Source: Streptomyces chartreusis NRRL 3882
Lineage (GTDB): Bacteria; Actinomycetota; Actinomycetes; Streptomycetales; Streptomycetaceae
DNA: 64,000 bases
Assembly (NCBI RefSeq): GCF_900236475.1
Contig: NZ_LT963352.1
Coordinates: 1,984,001-2,048,000, forward strand
Direction: 5' to 3'
Below, piece by piece: positions 33,266-41,966 of the stretch. How positions within the stretch are numbered: the stretch's first letter is position 1; every line of letters starts with the position of its first letter. Both the position numbers and the translations under genes were made by a program. The notes beneath the pieces were generated by a model that was not told the DNA's origin, searched no databases, and was given only the letters and a program-made list of their open reading frames with translations.

Positions 33266-34276
33266 ATGAACACTCCTCCCCCGCCGCACACCTCCGCGAG
33301 ACTCACCCGTGTCGCGGCCCTGGTGTCCGCCGTGTGTCTGCTGGTGGCCGGCTGTTCCGTCCTCGGCGCGACCGACGACGGGTCGGACGCGGACCCGGTG
33401 GGCGGTGCGGGCGGCGGGATGAAGGTCGCCCTGGTCACGCACGGCGGCAAGGGCGACGCCTTCTGGGACCTGGTGCGCAGGGGCGCCGAGACGGCGGCCG
33501 CCAAGGACGGCGTCGACCTGACCTACGCCAGCGACGCCGACCCGGCCGCGCAGGCCACGCTGGTGCGGGACGCGGTCCGCGACAAGGTCGACGGCATCGC
33601 GGTGACGCTCGCCAAACCGGCGGCGATGCGGGGCCCGATCGCCCAGGCCAAGGCGGCCGGCATACCCGTCGTGGGGCTCAACTCCGGTATCGACGCCTGG
33701 CGGCCGGCGGGCCTGCTGGAGTACTTCGGCCAGGACGAGTCCGTCGCCGGCCGGGCCGTCGGCGACAAGCTGGACGAGGTCAGGGCCAAGCACGCCCTGT
33801 GCGTCGTGCACGAGCGGGGCAACGTCGCGCTGGAGGCCCGCTGCGCCGGTGTGCGGAAGACCTTCGACGGCGAGACCGACAACCTGTACGTGGACGGCAC
33901 CGACATGAAGGCGGTGACCGCCACGATCGCGTCCCGGCTGCGGCAGGACTCCAGCATCGACGAGGTCGTCACCCTGGGCGCCCAGTACGGGCTCAGCGCG
34001 GTCGACGCCGTCAAGCAGGCCGGCAGCAGGGCCAAGGTCGCCACCTTCGACCTCAACAAGGACGTGGTCAAGGCGGTCCAGGGCGGCAACGTGCAGTTCG
34101 CCGTGGACCAGCAGCCCTACCTCCAGGGCTACCTCGCGGTGGACGCCCTGTGGCTGTACCGGACCAACGGCAACATCAGCGGCGGCGGGGCGGCCCCGGT
34201 GCTCACCGGCCCCGCGTTCGTGACCAGGTCCAACGTGTCCGCGGTGGCACGGTTCGCCGCCGCCGGGACCCGGTGA
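33266..34276 (+). CDS. Sugar ABC-transporter substrate-binding lipoprotein without a transporter
   Basis: 336 residues: lipoprotein signal with lipobox LVAGC (Cys near residue 29), then a periplasmic-binding-protein type I fold as in ribose/xylose binding proteins (MKVALVTHGGKGDAFWDLVRRGAETAA, VDGIAVTLAKP, IPVVGLNSGID, FAVDQQPYLQGYLAVDALW). No ATPase or permease gene is adjacent, so it works with a remote transporter or serves as a sensor. ATG 33266 is chosen because it gives a complete lipoprotein signal; the frame is open 37 codons above. Confidence 0.85.
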   Translation: MNTPPPPHTSARLTRVAALVSAVCLLVAGCSVLGATDDGSDADPVGGAGGGMKVALVTHGGKGDAFWDLVRRGAETAAAKDGVDLTYASDADPAAQATLVRDAVRDKVDGIAVTLAKPAAMRGPIAQAKAAGIPVVGLNSGIDAWRPAGLLEYFGQDESVAGRAVGDKLDEVRAKHALCVVHERGNVALEARCAGVRKTFDGETDNLYVDGTDMKAVTATIASRLRQDSSIDEVVTLGAQYGLSAVDAVKQAGSRAKVATFDLNKDVVKAVQGGNVQFAVDQQPYLQGYLAVDALWLYRTNGNISGGGAAPVLTGPAFVTRSNVSAVARFAAAGTR

Positions 34277-34470
34277 CCGGGCACTTCCTGTGACGGTGTC
34301 GCCAAAGATTCGGTCAGGCCCGGCCCCTGCGGTCACTTGTACGGATAACATCCTGCGCATCCCATGTGCCGTAACCGGCACACGAACTCCCCCGCGTCCG
34401 TCCCCCACCCCCCTCCCCGACCGTTCCGCCTCCCCGTTGCTCGCTCCCCGCTGATCGCCCTAGGACGACG

Positions 34471-36909
34471 ATGTCTCGACGGACAGGTACCCGGCGCCGT
34501 CTCGGTTCCATACGCCTCTCCCTGGTGCTCCTGGCCCTGGTGCCCAGCGTCACCCTCGCCGCCATGTGGGGCGTGACGACCATCCAGATGTTCTCGGAGG
34601 GGCTTCGGCTGCGTGACCAGACGGAGCTGAGCCGGTCGACCGGTGCCATGGGCACCGACGCGACGCTCGCCCTCCAGCGGGAACGCAGCCTGTCGGCGGC
34701 CTGGCTGGCCTCGCCGCGCGGCTCCCGGGCCGCCCTCGACGCGCAGCGCGAGCAGACCGACGCGGCGGTCGCGAAGCTGGTCGGGCAGGCGGACGCGATC
34801 GAGAAGGCGCCCTCCCGCATATCGGACCGGCTGTACTCGGTGCTGGGCTCGGTGGGCAGCCTGGAGTACTACCGCGACCAGGTGGACCACCCGACCGACA
34901 TCACCGCGCAGCAGGCGCTGGACCAGTACTCCTCGATCATCGACGACCAGATCCACGCCTTCCAGGAGCTCTCCCAGGTCGACGACGGCGACCTCACCTC
35001 GCAGGCCGGTCCGCTGGTCGCCCTGGAGCACGCGGCGGAGCTGGTCTCCCGCGAGGACGCGCAGCTGACCCTGGCCTGGCCGTCCGGGCACCTCGACGAC
35101 AAGGCCTGGGTGCAGTTCACGGAGCTGGTGAACACCCGGCGCTGGCTCGTCCAGGACCAGATCGTGCCCCAGCTGACCGGCAGTGCCAAGGCACAGACCG
35201 AGCGGATCCTGGCGAGCCCGGAGTGGCAGACGCTCCAGTCCGTCGAGGACCAGGTGCTGGCGGCCCGGAACTCCAGCGCCGCCGCGGACCGGATCGCCCT
35301 GCCGAACAGCCAGAAGCGGTGGAACGCCGCCATGGACAAGCTGTCCGAGCACTACGCGAGCCTGATCCAGCGGCAGACGACGGGCCTGCTCGAACGCAGC
35401 GCCGACAAGGCGGACGCACTGCTGATCAAGGCGGGGATCCTGAGCGCCGGCGGGCTGCTCGCGCTGCTGGTGTGCGTCGGCATGTCCTGGCGGATCACCC
35501 GCTCGCTGTCCCGGCGGCTGCGCGGCCTGCGCCGGGCCGCCGTCAGCCTCGCGCAGGAGCGGCTGCCCGACGTGGTGGCCCGCCTCGACCGGGGCGAGAC
35601 GGTCGACCCGGAGTCCGCGACGACCCCGCTGGACTACGGGCACGACGAACTCGGCCAGGTGGCCCAGGCGTTCAACACCGCCCAACGCACGGCCGTGCAC
35701 ACCGCCGTCGAACTCGCCGACACCCGGCGCGGCTTCCAGAAGATCATCCTGGGCATCGCCCGGCAGAGCCAGAACCTCGTCAACCTCCAGCTCAGCAAGC
35801 TCGACACGCTGGAGCGCGAGCACACCGACCCCGACATCCTCAAGGGCCTGTACGAACTGGACTCGACGGCCAGCCAGTTGCGCCGCTACGAGGAGAACCT
35901 CGTCATCGTCAGCGGCGAACGGCCCGGCCGCAGCTGGACCGAGCCGGTCGCACTGATCGACATCCTGCGCAGTGCGGTCGGCGAGGTCGCCGAGTACCAG
36001 CGGGTGGAGGTGCACACCGAGGAGGAGGTGTACGTCGCACCGCCCGCGGTGGCCGACGTCATCCATCTGCTGGCCGAGCTCATCGACAACGCCACCGCGT
36101 ACTCGCCGGCCCCGAGCCCCGTCACGGTGCGGGCCGGGATGGTCGCCAAGGGCCTGGCCGTCGAGGTCGAGGACCGCGGCCTCGGCATGTCGGAGGAGGA
36201 CTACGCGTCCTTCAACGAACAGCTCGCGGTCCCCCCGCAGTTCGACGTGGTGGCGCTCGCCGACGACCTGCGGCTCGGCATGTTCGTGATAGCCCAGCTG
36301 GCCCACCGGCACGGCATCGCCGTCACCCTGCGCTCGTCGCCGTACGGCGGGACCACGGCGATCGTGCTGATACCGCACGACGTCGTGGTGCGGGAGGTCC
36401 CGGAGGCCGGTGCGCGGGACGCCAAGGACGGGACGGACGGGCGGAGTGCTGTGGACGAACCGGGTCCGGTCGACGGGCGGAGCCCGCTGGACGCCAAGAA
36501 GGCCGAAGATGCCGACGATGCCACGGCCGCCGAGGAGCCGGAGGGTGCCGCCGGGACCGCGCGCGAGCCCCGGCCCCTCGTGTCGGTCCGGGCCGCCACC
36601 GCCCCTGCCGCCGCGCCCGCCGCCCGCGAGGTCATCCCCCGCCGGGACGGTCTCGCCCCGCTCCCCCGCCGGGTGCCGCAGACGAGCCTGGTGGAGGAAC
36701 TGCGCGAGGAGTCCGCGCCCGTCGGCGACGACGGCTCCCCCGACGACTTCACCGCGGAGGCAGCCGCATCGTCCCTGGCCGGCTTCCAGCGCGGCACGCT
36801 CCGGGCCCGTGACGACGACGCCGAGCCGCCGTACGACGAGGACGCGGCCGCACCACCCCGGCAGGCCGCGGCCGAACCCGTCCCCTCGACTCCGCCCGCC
36901 GACCGCTGA
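34471..36909 (+). CDS. cvnA: Conservon protein CvnA: NIT-HAMP-HATPase sensor
   Basis: 812-residue membrane sensor. Transmembrane helix (about 16-38), extracellular nitrate/nitrite-sensing (NIT) domain with LQRERSLSAAWLAS, second helix (about 322-345), HAMP, a dimerisation helix (QSQNLVNLQLSKLDTLE) and a HATPase domain with ELIDNATAYSP and VEDRGLGMS. The usual phospho-acceptor His of kinases is missing from the dimerisation helix, as in other conservons, so signalling is probably to the roadblock/GTPase partners rather than to a response regulator. The C-terminal 150 residues are Pro/Ala/Asp-rich and disordered. ATG 34471 behind AGGA. First gene of a four-gene operon. Confidence 0.93.
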   Translation: MSRRTGTRRRLGSIRLSLVLLALVPSVTLAAMWGVTTIQMFSEGLRLRDQTELSRSTGAMGTDATLALQRERSLSAAWLASPRGSRAALDAQREQTDAAVAKLVGQADAIEKAPSRISDRLYSVLGSVGSLEYYRDQVDHPTDITAQQALDQYSSIIDDQIHAFQELSQVDDGDLTSQAGPLVALEHAAELVSREDAQLTLAWPSGHLDDKAWVQFTELVNTRRWLVQDQIVPQLTGSAKAQTERILASPEWQTLQSVEDQVLAARNSSAAADRIALPNSQKRWNAAMDKLSEHYASLIQRQTTGLLERSADKADALLIKAGILSAGGLLALLVCVGMSWRITRSLSRRLRGLRRAAVSLAQERLPDVVARLDRGETVDPESATTPLDYGHDELGQVAQAFNTAQRTAVHTAVELADTRRGFQKIILGIARQSQNLVNLQLSKLDTLEREHTDPDILKGLYELDSTASQLRRYEENLVIVSGERPGRSWTEPVALIDILRSAVGEVAEYQRVEVHTEEEVYVAPPAVADVIHLLAELIDNATAYSPAPSPVTVRAGMVAKGLAVEVEDRGLGMSEEDYASFNEQLAVPPQFDVVALADDLRLGMFVIAQLAHRHGIAVTLRSSPYGGTTAIVLIPHDVVVREVPEAGARDAKDGTDGRSAVDEPGPVDGRSPLDAKKAEDADDATAAEEPEGAAGTAREPRPLVSVRAATAPAAAPAAREVIPRRDGLAPLPRRVPQTSLVEELREESAPVGDDGSPDDFTAEAAASSLAGFQRGTLRARDDDAEPPYDEDAAAPPRQAAAEPVPSTPPADR

Positions 36910-36923
36910 CGAAGGACACCGCA

Positions 36924-37355
36924 ATGACACGCCCCATCCCCGCCACGCACACCCAGCTCGACCAGCTGCTGACCGGACTCGTGGAGCGGGTCGCCGACGT
37001 GAACCAGGCCGTGGTGCTGTCCGAGGACGGCCTGGTGGTCAGCAAGTCCACCGGATTCCTGCGCGACGACGCCGAGCGGCTCGCGGCGACGGCGTCCGGC
37101 CTGATGAGCCTCAGCAAGGGCGTCAGCATGGACTTCCGGGGCGGTCCGGTGCGCCAGGCGCTCATCGAGATGGCCAACAGCTATCTGATCCTCACCTCCG
37201 CCGGTCCCGGCGCCCACCTGGTCGTGCTCACCGGGCCCGGCGCGGACGTCGGTGTGGTGGCGTACCAGATGAACATGCTGGTGAAGAAGATCGGCGAGCA
37301 CCTCAGCGCGGCACCGCGGGGCGTGGCCGGCCCCGTCGTCGACCCAGGCGTGTGA
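36924..37355 (+). CDS. cvnB: Conservon protein CvnB: roadblock/LC7 protein
   Basis: 143 residues of the roadblock/LC7 fold (LDQLLTGLVERVADVNQAVVLSEDGLVVSKS, MNMLVKKIGEHLS). In conservons this protein bridges CvnA and the GTPase and may influence its cycle. ATG 36924 follows AGGA, 14 bp after cvnA. Next gene begins one base after its stop. Confidence 0.93.
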   Translation: MTRPIPATHTQLDQLLTGLVERVADVNQAVVLSEDGLVVSKSTGFLRDDAERLAATASGLMSLSKGVSMDFRGGPVRQALIEMANSYLILTSAGPGAHLVVLTGPGADVGVVAYQMNMLVKKIGEHLSAAPRGVAGPVVDPGV

Positions 37356-37356
37356 G

Positions 37357-37716
37357 GTGGCCGGAGGCGACTCGGCGGGGCGGCTCGTACGGCCGTTCGC
37401 GCTGACCGGTGGCCGGACCCGGCCCAGCCGCGCCGACTTCACGCTCATCGCGACGGTGACCGCGGTCGATCCGCAGCCCACGGCGGCGGCCCGGTGCCAG
37501 CCCGAGCACACCCGGATCCTCCGGTTGTGCGCCGAGCCGATGGCCGTGGCGGAGCTGGCCGCCCGGCTCGACCTGCCGGTGAGCGTGGTCGTCATCCTGC
37601 TCTGCGACCTGCTGGAGGCGGGCCGGATCACCGTCCGTCCGCCCCGCCTCGTATCCCGTACCACTCCGGACCTGGACCTGCTGAAGAAAGTGAGGGACGG
37701 CCTTGGCCGGCTCTGA
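37357..37716 (+). CDS. cvnC: Conservon protein CvnC: DUF742
   Basis: 119 residues of DUF742 (RLVRPFALTGGRTRP, FTLIATVTA, RILRLCAEPMAVAELAARLDLPVSVVVILLCDLLEAG), a winged-helix-like fold. GTG 37357 begins one base after the cvnB stop. It ends inside the cvnD coding region (14-bp overlap). Confidence 0.92.
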   Translation: MAGGDSAGRLVRPFALTGGRTRPSRADFTLIATVTAVDPQPTAAARCQPEHTRILRLCAEPMAVAELAARLDLPVSVVVILLCDLLEAGRITVRPPRLVSRTTPDLDLLKKVRDGLGRL

Positions 37717-38287
37717 CGTCGCCACCGACGCGTCCTCGGCACCCGACACGGTCAAGATCCTCATCGCCGGCGGCTTCGGCGTGGGCAAGACCACCATGGT
37801 CGGGTCGGTCAGCGAGATCGCCCCGCTGCGCACCGAGGAACCCCTGACCATGGCAGGTCTGGGCGTCGACGACCTGGACGGTATCGAGGAGAAACGGGCC
37901 ACCACCGTGGCCCTGGACTTCGGCCGGATCACCATCAGCCGGGACCTGGTGCTGTACCTGTTCGGTACGCCGGGGCAGCAGCGGTTCTGGTTCATGTGGA
38001 ACGACCTGGCCCTCGGCGCGCTCGGTGCCGTGGTCCTGGTCGACGTCCGCAGACCCGAGTCCAGCTTCGCCGCGATCGACTTCTTCGAACGCCGGGGCAT
38101 CCCGTTCGTCGTCGGGGTGAACGGCTTCCACGGGGAACACCCGTATCCGGCCGAGGACATCCGGGACGCACTCGCGGTGCCGGAGCACGTGCAGGTGCTG
38201 CTGTGCGACGCGCGGGACCGCGAGTCCTGCCGGGACGTGCTGATCGCCCTGATCGACCAGCTGATCGCAACAGCGGTGCAGGGCTAG
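37703..38287 (+). CDS. cvnD: Conservon protein CvnD: small GTPase, TTG start
   Basis: 194-residue MglA/Ras-like GTPase: P-loop GGFGVGKTT, switch region with LFGTPGQQRFWFMW and specificity loop VVGVNGF in place of the usual NKxD. TTG at 37703 is the start: GTGAGGGA precedes it and the next start codon would remove the N-terminus before the P-loop. The start lies inside cvnC. Output of the membrane sensor; downstream effect unknown. A cytochrome P450 (cvnE) is absent here. Confidence 0.9.
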   Translation: MAGSDVATDASSAPDTVKILIAGGFGVGKTTMVGSVSEIAPLRTEEPLTMAGLGVDDLDGIEEKRATTVALDFGRITISRDLVLYLFGTPGQQRFWFMWNDLALGALGAVVLVDVRRPESSFAAIDFFERRGIPFVVGVNGFHGEHPYPAEDIRDALAVPEHVQVLLCDARDRESCRDVLIALIDQLIATAVQG

Positions 38288-38290
38288 GGC

Positions 38291-38331
38291 GTGTCCGCAA
38301 GGTCGCGGGGCAGGCGGGACCTTGCGGACAC
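38291..38331. terminator. Bidirectional terminator between cvnD and the osmoprotectant operon
   Basis: Perfect 14-bp inverted repeat, GTGTCCGCAAGGTC (38291-38304) and GACCTTGCGGACAC (38318-38331), 13-nt loop, in the 58-bp gap where two operons converge. Confidence 0.85.
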
Positions 38332-38345
38332 CCCCTGGGGGAGGG

Positions 38346-39305
38346 TCAGTCCAGGCCCGCCGACTTCAGCCACGCCTTGGCCACGTCCAGCGGGTCCTTC
38401 TTCTCCAGCTGCACCTGCGCGTCCAGTTCGAGCAGCGCCTTCGTGTCGAGCTTCGCCGAGACCGCGTCGAGCGCCTCGACTCCCTCCTTGGACAGCTCGC
38501 CCTTGCGGACCAGCGGCTGCACGTTCTGGAAGCCGAAGAGGTTCTCCGGGTCCTTCAGGACGACGAACTTCTCCCGGGCGATGGTCGGGTCGGTGGTGAA
38601 GACGTCCGCGGCCTGCACGGTGTTCTTCTTCAGCGCCGCCTGGGTCAGCGGCCCGCCCGCGTCGAGGGACTTGAAGGACTTGAACTCCAGCCCGTACACC
38701 GACTTCAGGCCCGCCAGGCCCTGGTGCCGCGTCTGGAACTCCGGCGAGCCGCCGAAGACCAGGTCCTTGGCGATGTCCTTGAGGTCGCCGATGGAGGAGT
38801 CCGAGGTGAGCTCGTACTTCTTCGCGGTCTGCGCGTTGAGGGTCACGGAGTCCTTGTTCTGCGCGGCCGAGGGCTTCAGCAGCTCCAGCTCGGAGTCGAG
38901 CTTGCCGTTGATCGCGGTCGTGGTCTCCTCGACCGTCTTCGGCTTGGCCTTGGCGTCGAGGTACGCCAGCAGGGAGCCGTTGTACTCCGGCAGCACGGTG
39001 ATGGTGCCGTTCTTCATCAGACCGTACGTGGTCTCACGGCTGCCGATGTTGGGCTTGTAGGTGACCTTGATGCCCTTGGCCTTGAGGGCTTCGCCGTAGA
39101 TGTCGGCGAGCAGGATGCTCTCGGCGAAGTTGTTGGAGCCGACCACGACGGTGCCGCTCTCCGCTCCGCCGCCCTTGAGCGGGTCGTCGGAGGTGCCTCC
39201 GGAGGAACAGCCTCCGAGAAGAGCTGCCGTCGCGGCGAGCGCGACTGCGGCCGCGCCGGGGTGCCTCGTGATGGACCGGGTGCTGCTCTTCGCCGTAGTA
39301 ATCAC
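38346..39305 (-). CDS. Osmoprotectant ABC transporter substrate-binding lipoprotein (OpuCC-like)
   Basis: 319 residues with lipobox LLGGC and the OpuAC fold typical of glycine-betaine/choline/carnitine binders (VVVGSNNFAESILLADIYGEALKAKG, VLPEYNGSLLAYL, VFGGSPEFQTR). Start taken as GTG 39305, giving a compact lipoprotein signal. The upstream TTG 39359 would add 18 residues. No good ribosome-binding site is seen before 39305; a TTGACT/TTGGAT pair just above could make a leaderless mRNA. Last gene of the four-gene transporter set, 102 bp after the preceding permease gene. Confidence 0.88.
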   Translation of the reverse strand: MITTAKSSTRSITRHPGAAAVALAATAALLGGCSSGGTSDDPLKGGGAESGTVVVGSNNFAESILLADIYGEALKAKGIKVTYKPNIGSRETTYGLMKNGTITVLPEYNGSLLAYLDAKAKPKTVEETTTAINGKLDSELELLKPSAAQNKDSVTLNAQTAKKYELTSDSSIGDLKDIAKDLVFGGSPEFQTRHQGLAGLKSVYGLEFKSFKSLDAGGPLTQAALKKNTVQAADVFTTDPTIAREKFVVLKDPENLFGFQNVQPLVRKGELSKEGVEALDAVSAKLDTKALLELDAQVQLEKKDPLDVAKAWLKSAGLD

Positions 39306-39407
39306 CCATTGATCCAAGCCAGCCCATATTCGGTCAGTCAAGAGCAGCCTGGTCACCAATCGGCGTCGATGTGCGGCGGATTGCGGCAGCCCGCGTCCCC
39401 GTGCGTC

Positions 39408-40073
39408 TCAACTCCTGCGCACGCCCGGCGACACCGCGACCCGTGCCACCGCCCAGAACAGCGCGAGCGTGACCAGCGCCAGGACGGCGACCAGCGTCGC
39501 GCCGCCCACCACCTTCTCGTAGTCGCGCTGGTAGAGGCCGTCGACGATGTACCTGCCGAGGCCGCCCAGGCTGACGTACGCGGCGATGGTCGCCGTCGAC
39601 ACGATCTGGATGGCCGCCGAGCGCAGGCCGCTGAGGATCAGCGGCAGCGCGACCGGCAGTTCGACCTGGAAGAGGATCCGGGACTCGTGCATGCCCATGC
39701 CGCGGGCGGCGTCCACCGGCGAGGGGTCGACGGACCGCATCGCTTCGTAGGTGGTGACCAGGATCGGCGGGACGGCGAGGACGACCAGCGGGATCATCAC
39801 GGGCAGCATCCCGAAGCCCAGCAGGGTCGTCATCAGCACCAGCAGGCCGAAGCTGGGCAGGGCCCGGCCGGCGGTGGCGACCAGGGACAGGGCGTTCCCA
39901 CCGCGCCCGTAGTGGCCGGTGACCAGGCCGATCGGCAGTCCGATGGCGGCGGCGAGGGCGAGCGCCTCCAAGGTGTACTGGACGTGTTCCCCGAGGCGGG
40001 CCGGGATGCCGTCGTAGCCCTGCCAGTGGGCGCTGTCGCTGAAGAAGGAGTTGACGAAGTTGAGTACGTTCAC
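39408..40073 (-). CDS. Osmoprotectant ABC transporter permease (second)
   Basis: 221 residues with five to six membrane helices and the BPD-transporter loop (EAMRSVDPSPVDAARGMGMHESRILFQVELP). ATG overlaps the stop of the upstream permease by four bases (ATGA). Together with it forms the membrane channel for compatible-solute uptake. Confidence 0.92.
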   Translation of the reverse strand: MNVLNFVNSFFSDSAHWQGYDGIPARLGEHVQYTLEALALAAAIGLPIGLVTGHYGRGGNALSLVATAGRALPSFGLLVLMTTLLGFGMLPVMIPLVVLAVPPILVTTYEAMRSVDPSPVDAARGMGMHESRILFQVELPVALPLILSGLRSAAIQIVSTATIAAYVSLGGLGRYIVDGLYQRDYEKVVGGATLVAVLALVTLALFWAVARVAVSPGVRRS

Positions 40074-40768
40074 CGGTCTGCGTCCTTGAGTGCGGGCGCC
40101 TGCTTGCGGCCGGCCGTGCCGCTGGGCATCCAGGGCGTCAGCAGCACGCGCACGAGGACCAGCAGGGCGTCGACGAGGATCGCCAGGAGGGCCGTGGTGA
40201 TCACGGAGTTCCAGGTCAGTTCGGGCCGGTTGTAGATCTGGGCGTCGTGCAGCAGGTTGCCGAGCGCGCCCTGGTTGCCGATCAGCATGCCGACGCTGAC
40301 GAGGGAGATGCTCGACACGGTCGCCACCCGCAGGCCGGCGATGATCGCCGGGACCGCGATCGGCAACTGCACCTGGAAGTACCGCCGTACGGGCCCGAAG
40401 CCCATGGCGGTGGCCGCGGACAGGGTCTCCTGCGGCACCGAGCGCACCCCGTCGACGATCGCCGGGACGAGCACCACCAGGCTGTACACGGCCAGCGGGA
40501 TCATCACGGTGAGTTCGGTCTGCCCGGTGTAGTCGATGAGGACGACGAAGAACGCCAGCGACGGGATGGCGTACAGCACGGTCGTGACGCCGAGGACGGG
40601 CGGGTAGAGCCAGCGGAAGCGCACGCAGAGCTGGGCGGTCGGCAGCGCGAGGAGCAGTCCGGCGGCGACCGGCAGCAGGGCCTCTCTCAAGTGCAGTCCG
40701 ACCAGCCCGATCCAGCTGTGCTGGAGGTCGCTCGGGATGTCGAAGAAGTCGTGGAGGAAGTCGCTCAT
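40070..40768 (-). CDS. Osmoprotectant ABC transporter permease (first)
   Basis: 232 residues, about six helices, with the ABC contact loop VDGVRSVPQETLSAATAMGFGPVRRYFQVQLP. Overlaps both neighbours by 4 bp (ATGA), showing a tightly coupled operon with the ATPase upstream and the second permease downstream. Confidence 0.92.
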   Translation of the reverse strand: MSDFLHDFFDIPSDLQHSWIGLVGLHLREALLPVAAGLLLALPTAQLCVRFRWLYPPVLGVTTVLYAIPSLAFFVVLIDYTGQTELTVMIPLAVYSLVVLVPAIVDGVRSVPQETLSAATAMGFGPVRRYFQVQLPIAVPAIIAGLRVATVSSISLVSVGMLIGNQGALGNLLHDAQIYNRPELTWNSVITTALLAILVDALLVLVRVLLTPWMPSGTAGRKQAPALKDADR

Positions 40769-41925
40769 CCGGCGACCTTCTCGTCGTCGCGCCCCGCCGC
40801 GTGGGCGGTGCGGATCGCCTCGCCGATGGTGGCTTGCGAGACGACGCCGGTCACCCGCCCGCCGGTGTCCACGGCGACGGCCCAGCCGGTCGGCGACAGC
40901 ACCGCGCAGTCGAGGGCGACCCGCAGCGAGTCGGTGCCGGGCACGAACGGCCGCCCGTGGGACAGCAGCCGGTCCGGCCGGATCTCCCCCGCGACCAGGT
41001 CACGCGGGGCGCTCCAGCCGAGCGGCCGGCCGTCCGCGTCGGTGACCAGGAGGTAGGGGGCGTCGGGGGCGGCGATCTGCTCGGCGGTGGCGTCGAGCGG
41101 GATCACCGGGTCGCTCGTCAGCTCGAGCGGTGCCGACGGGAAGAACGACAGCCGCCGGATGCCGCGGTCGCCGCCGAGGAAGTCCTCGACGAAGGCGTCG
41201 GCGGGGCTGGACAGCAGTTCGGCCGGGGGCGCGTACTGGGCGAGGTGGCCGCCGGTGCGCATCACGGCGACCATCGTGCCGAGCTTGATCGCCTCGTCGA
41301 TGTCGTGGGTGACGAAGACGATGGTCTTGCCCAACTCGTCCTGGATGCGCAGCAGTTCGTCCTGGAGTCCCTTGCGCACCACCGGGTCGACCGCCGAGAA
41401 CGGCTCGTCCATGAGCAGCACCGGCGGGTCGGCGGCCAGGGCCCGGGCCACGCCGACGCGCTGCTGCTGGCCGCCGGACAGCTGGTACGGGTACCGCTTG
41501 GCGAGCGCGGCGTCGAGCCCGACCCGCTCCATCAGCTCCGCTGCCCGTGCCCGGGCCTTCTGCTTGCCCCAGCCGAGCATGCGGGGCACGGTCGCGATGT
41601 TGTCGACGATCGTGCGGTGCTGGAAGAGGCCGGCGTTCTGGATGACGTAACCCATGGACCGGCGCAGGGTGGTGACGGGCTGCCGCTGGATGTCCTCGCC
41701 GTCGAGGAGGATCGTTCCCTCGCTCGGTTCGACCATTCTGTTGATCATCCGCAGGGTGGTCGTCTTGCCGCAGCCCGACGGTCCGACGAGGACGGTGATC
41801 GAGCGGTCGGGTATCTCCAGCGAGAGCCGGTCGACCGCCACCGTGCCGTCCGGGTACCGCTTGGTGACTGAATCGATCCGTATCAAGACGCCGGGGCCCT
41901 TCGGTTGGCGGAGACTTTTGGCCAT
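40765..41925 (-). CDS. Osmoprotectant ABC transporter ATPase with CBS domains (OpuCA-like)
   Basis: 386 residues. ABC ATPase: Walker A GPSGCGKTT, signature LSGGQQQRVGVARAL, Walker B VLLMDEPFSAVD, switch His in THDIDEA. A C-terminal pair of CBS-like segments (from about residue 255: YLLVTDADGRPLGW and VDTGGRVTGVVSQATI) matches osmo-regulated OpuCA. Start: ATG 41925 has no ribosome-binding site; TTG 41886 (MIRIDSVTKRYPDGT-like) is 13 codons later with AAGGG upstream and could be real. Only 41 bp separate it from the histidine kinase gene upstream on the same strand. Confidence 0.9.
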   Translation of the reverse strand: MAKSLRQPKGPGVLIRIDSVTKRYPDGTVAVDRLSLEIPDRSITVLVGPSGCGKTTTLRMINRMVEPSEGTILLDGEDIQRQPVTTLRRSMGYVIQNAGLFQHRTIVDNIATVPRMLGWGKQKARARAAELMERVGLDAALAKRYPYQLSGGQQQRVGVARALAADPPVLLMDEPFSAVDPVVRKGLQDELLRIQDELGKTIVFVTHDIDEAIKLGTMVAVMRTGGHLAQYAPPAELLSSPADAFVEDFLGGDRGIRRLSFFPSAPLELTSDPVIPLDATAEQIAAPDAPYLLVTDADGRPLGWSAPRDLVAGEIRPDRLLSHGRPFVPGTDSLRVALDCAVLSPTGWAVAVDTGGRVTGVVSQATIGEAIRTAHAAGRDDEKVAG

Positions 41926-41966
41926 GGTCGTACGGGCTGTTGCCGGTCGAGTCTAGAGGGCGCGTC

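Noticed and set aside
39305..39359. Upstream TTG 39359 as start of the osmoprotectant-binding protein
   Set aside because: It would place 18 extra residues ahead of a complete lipoprotein signal; the GTG at 39305 fits better.
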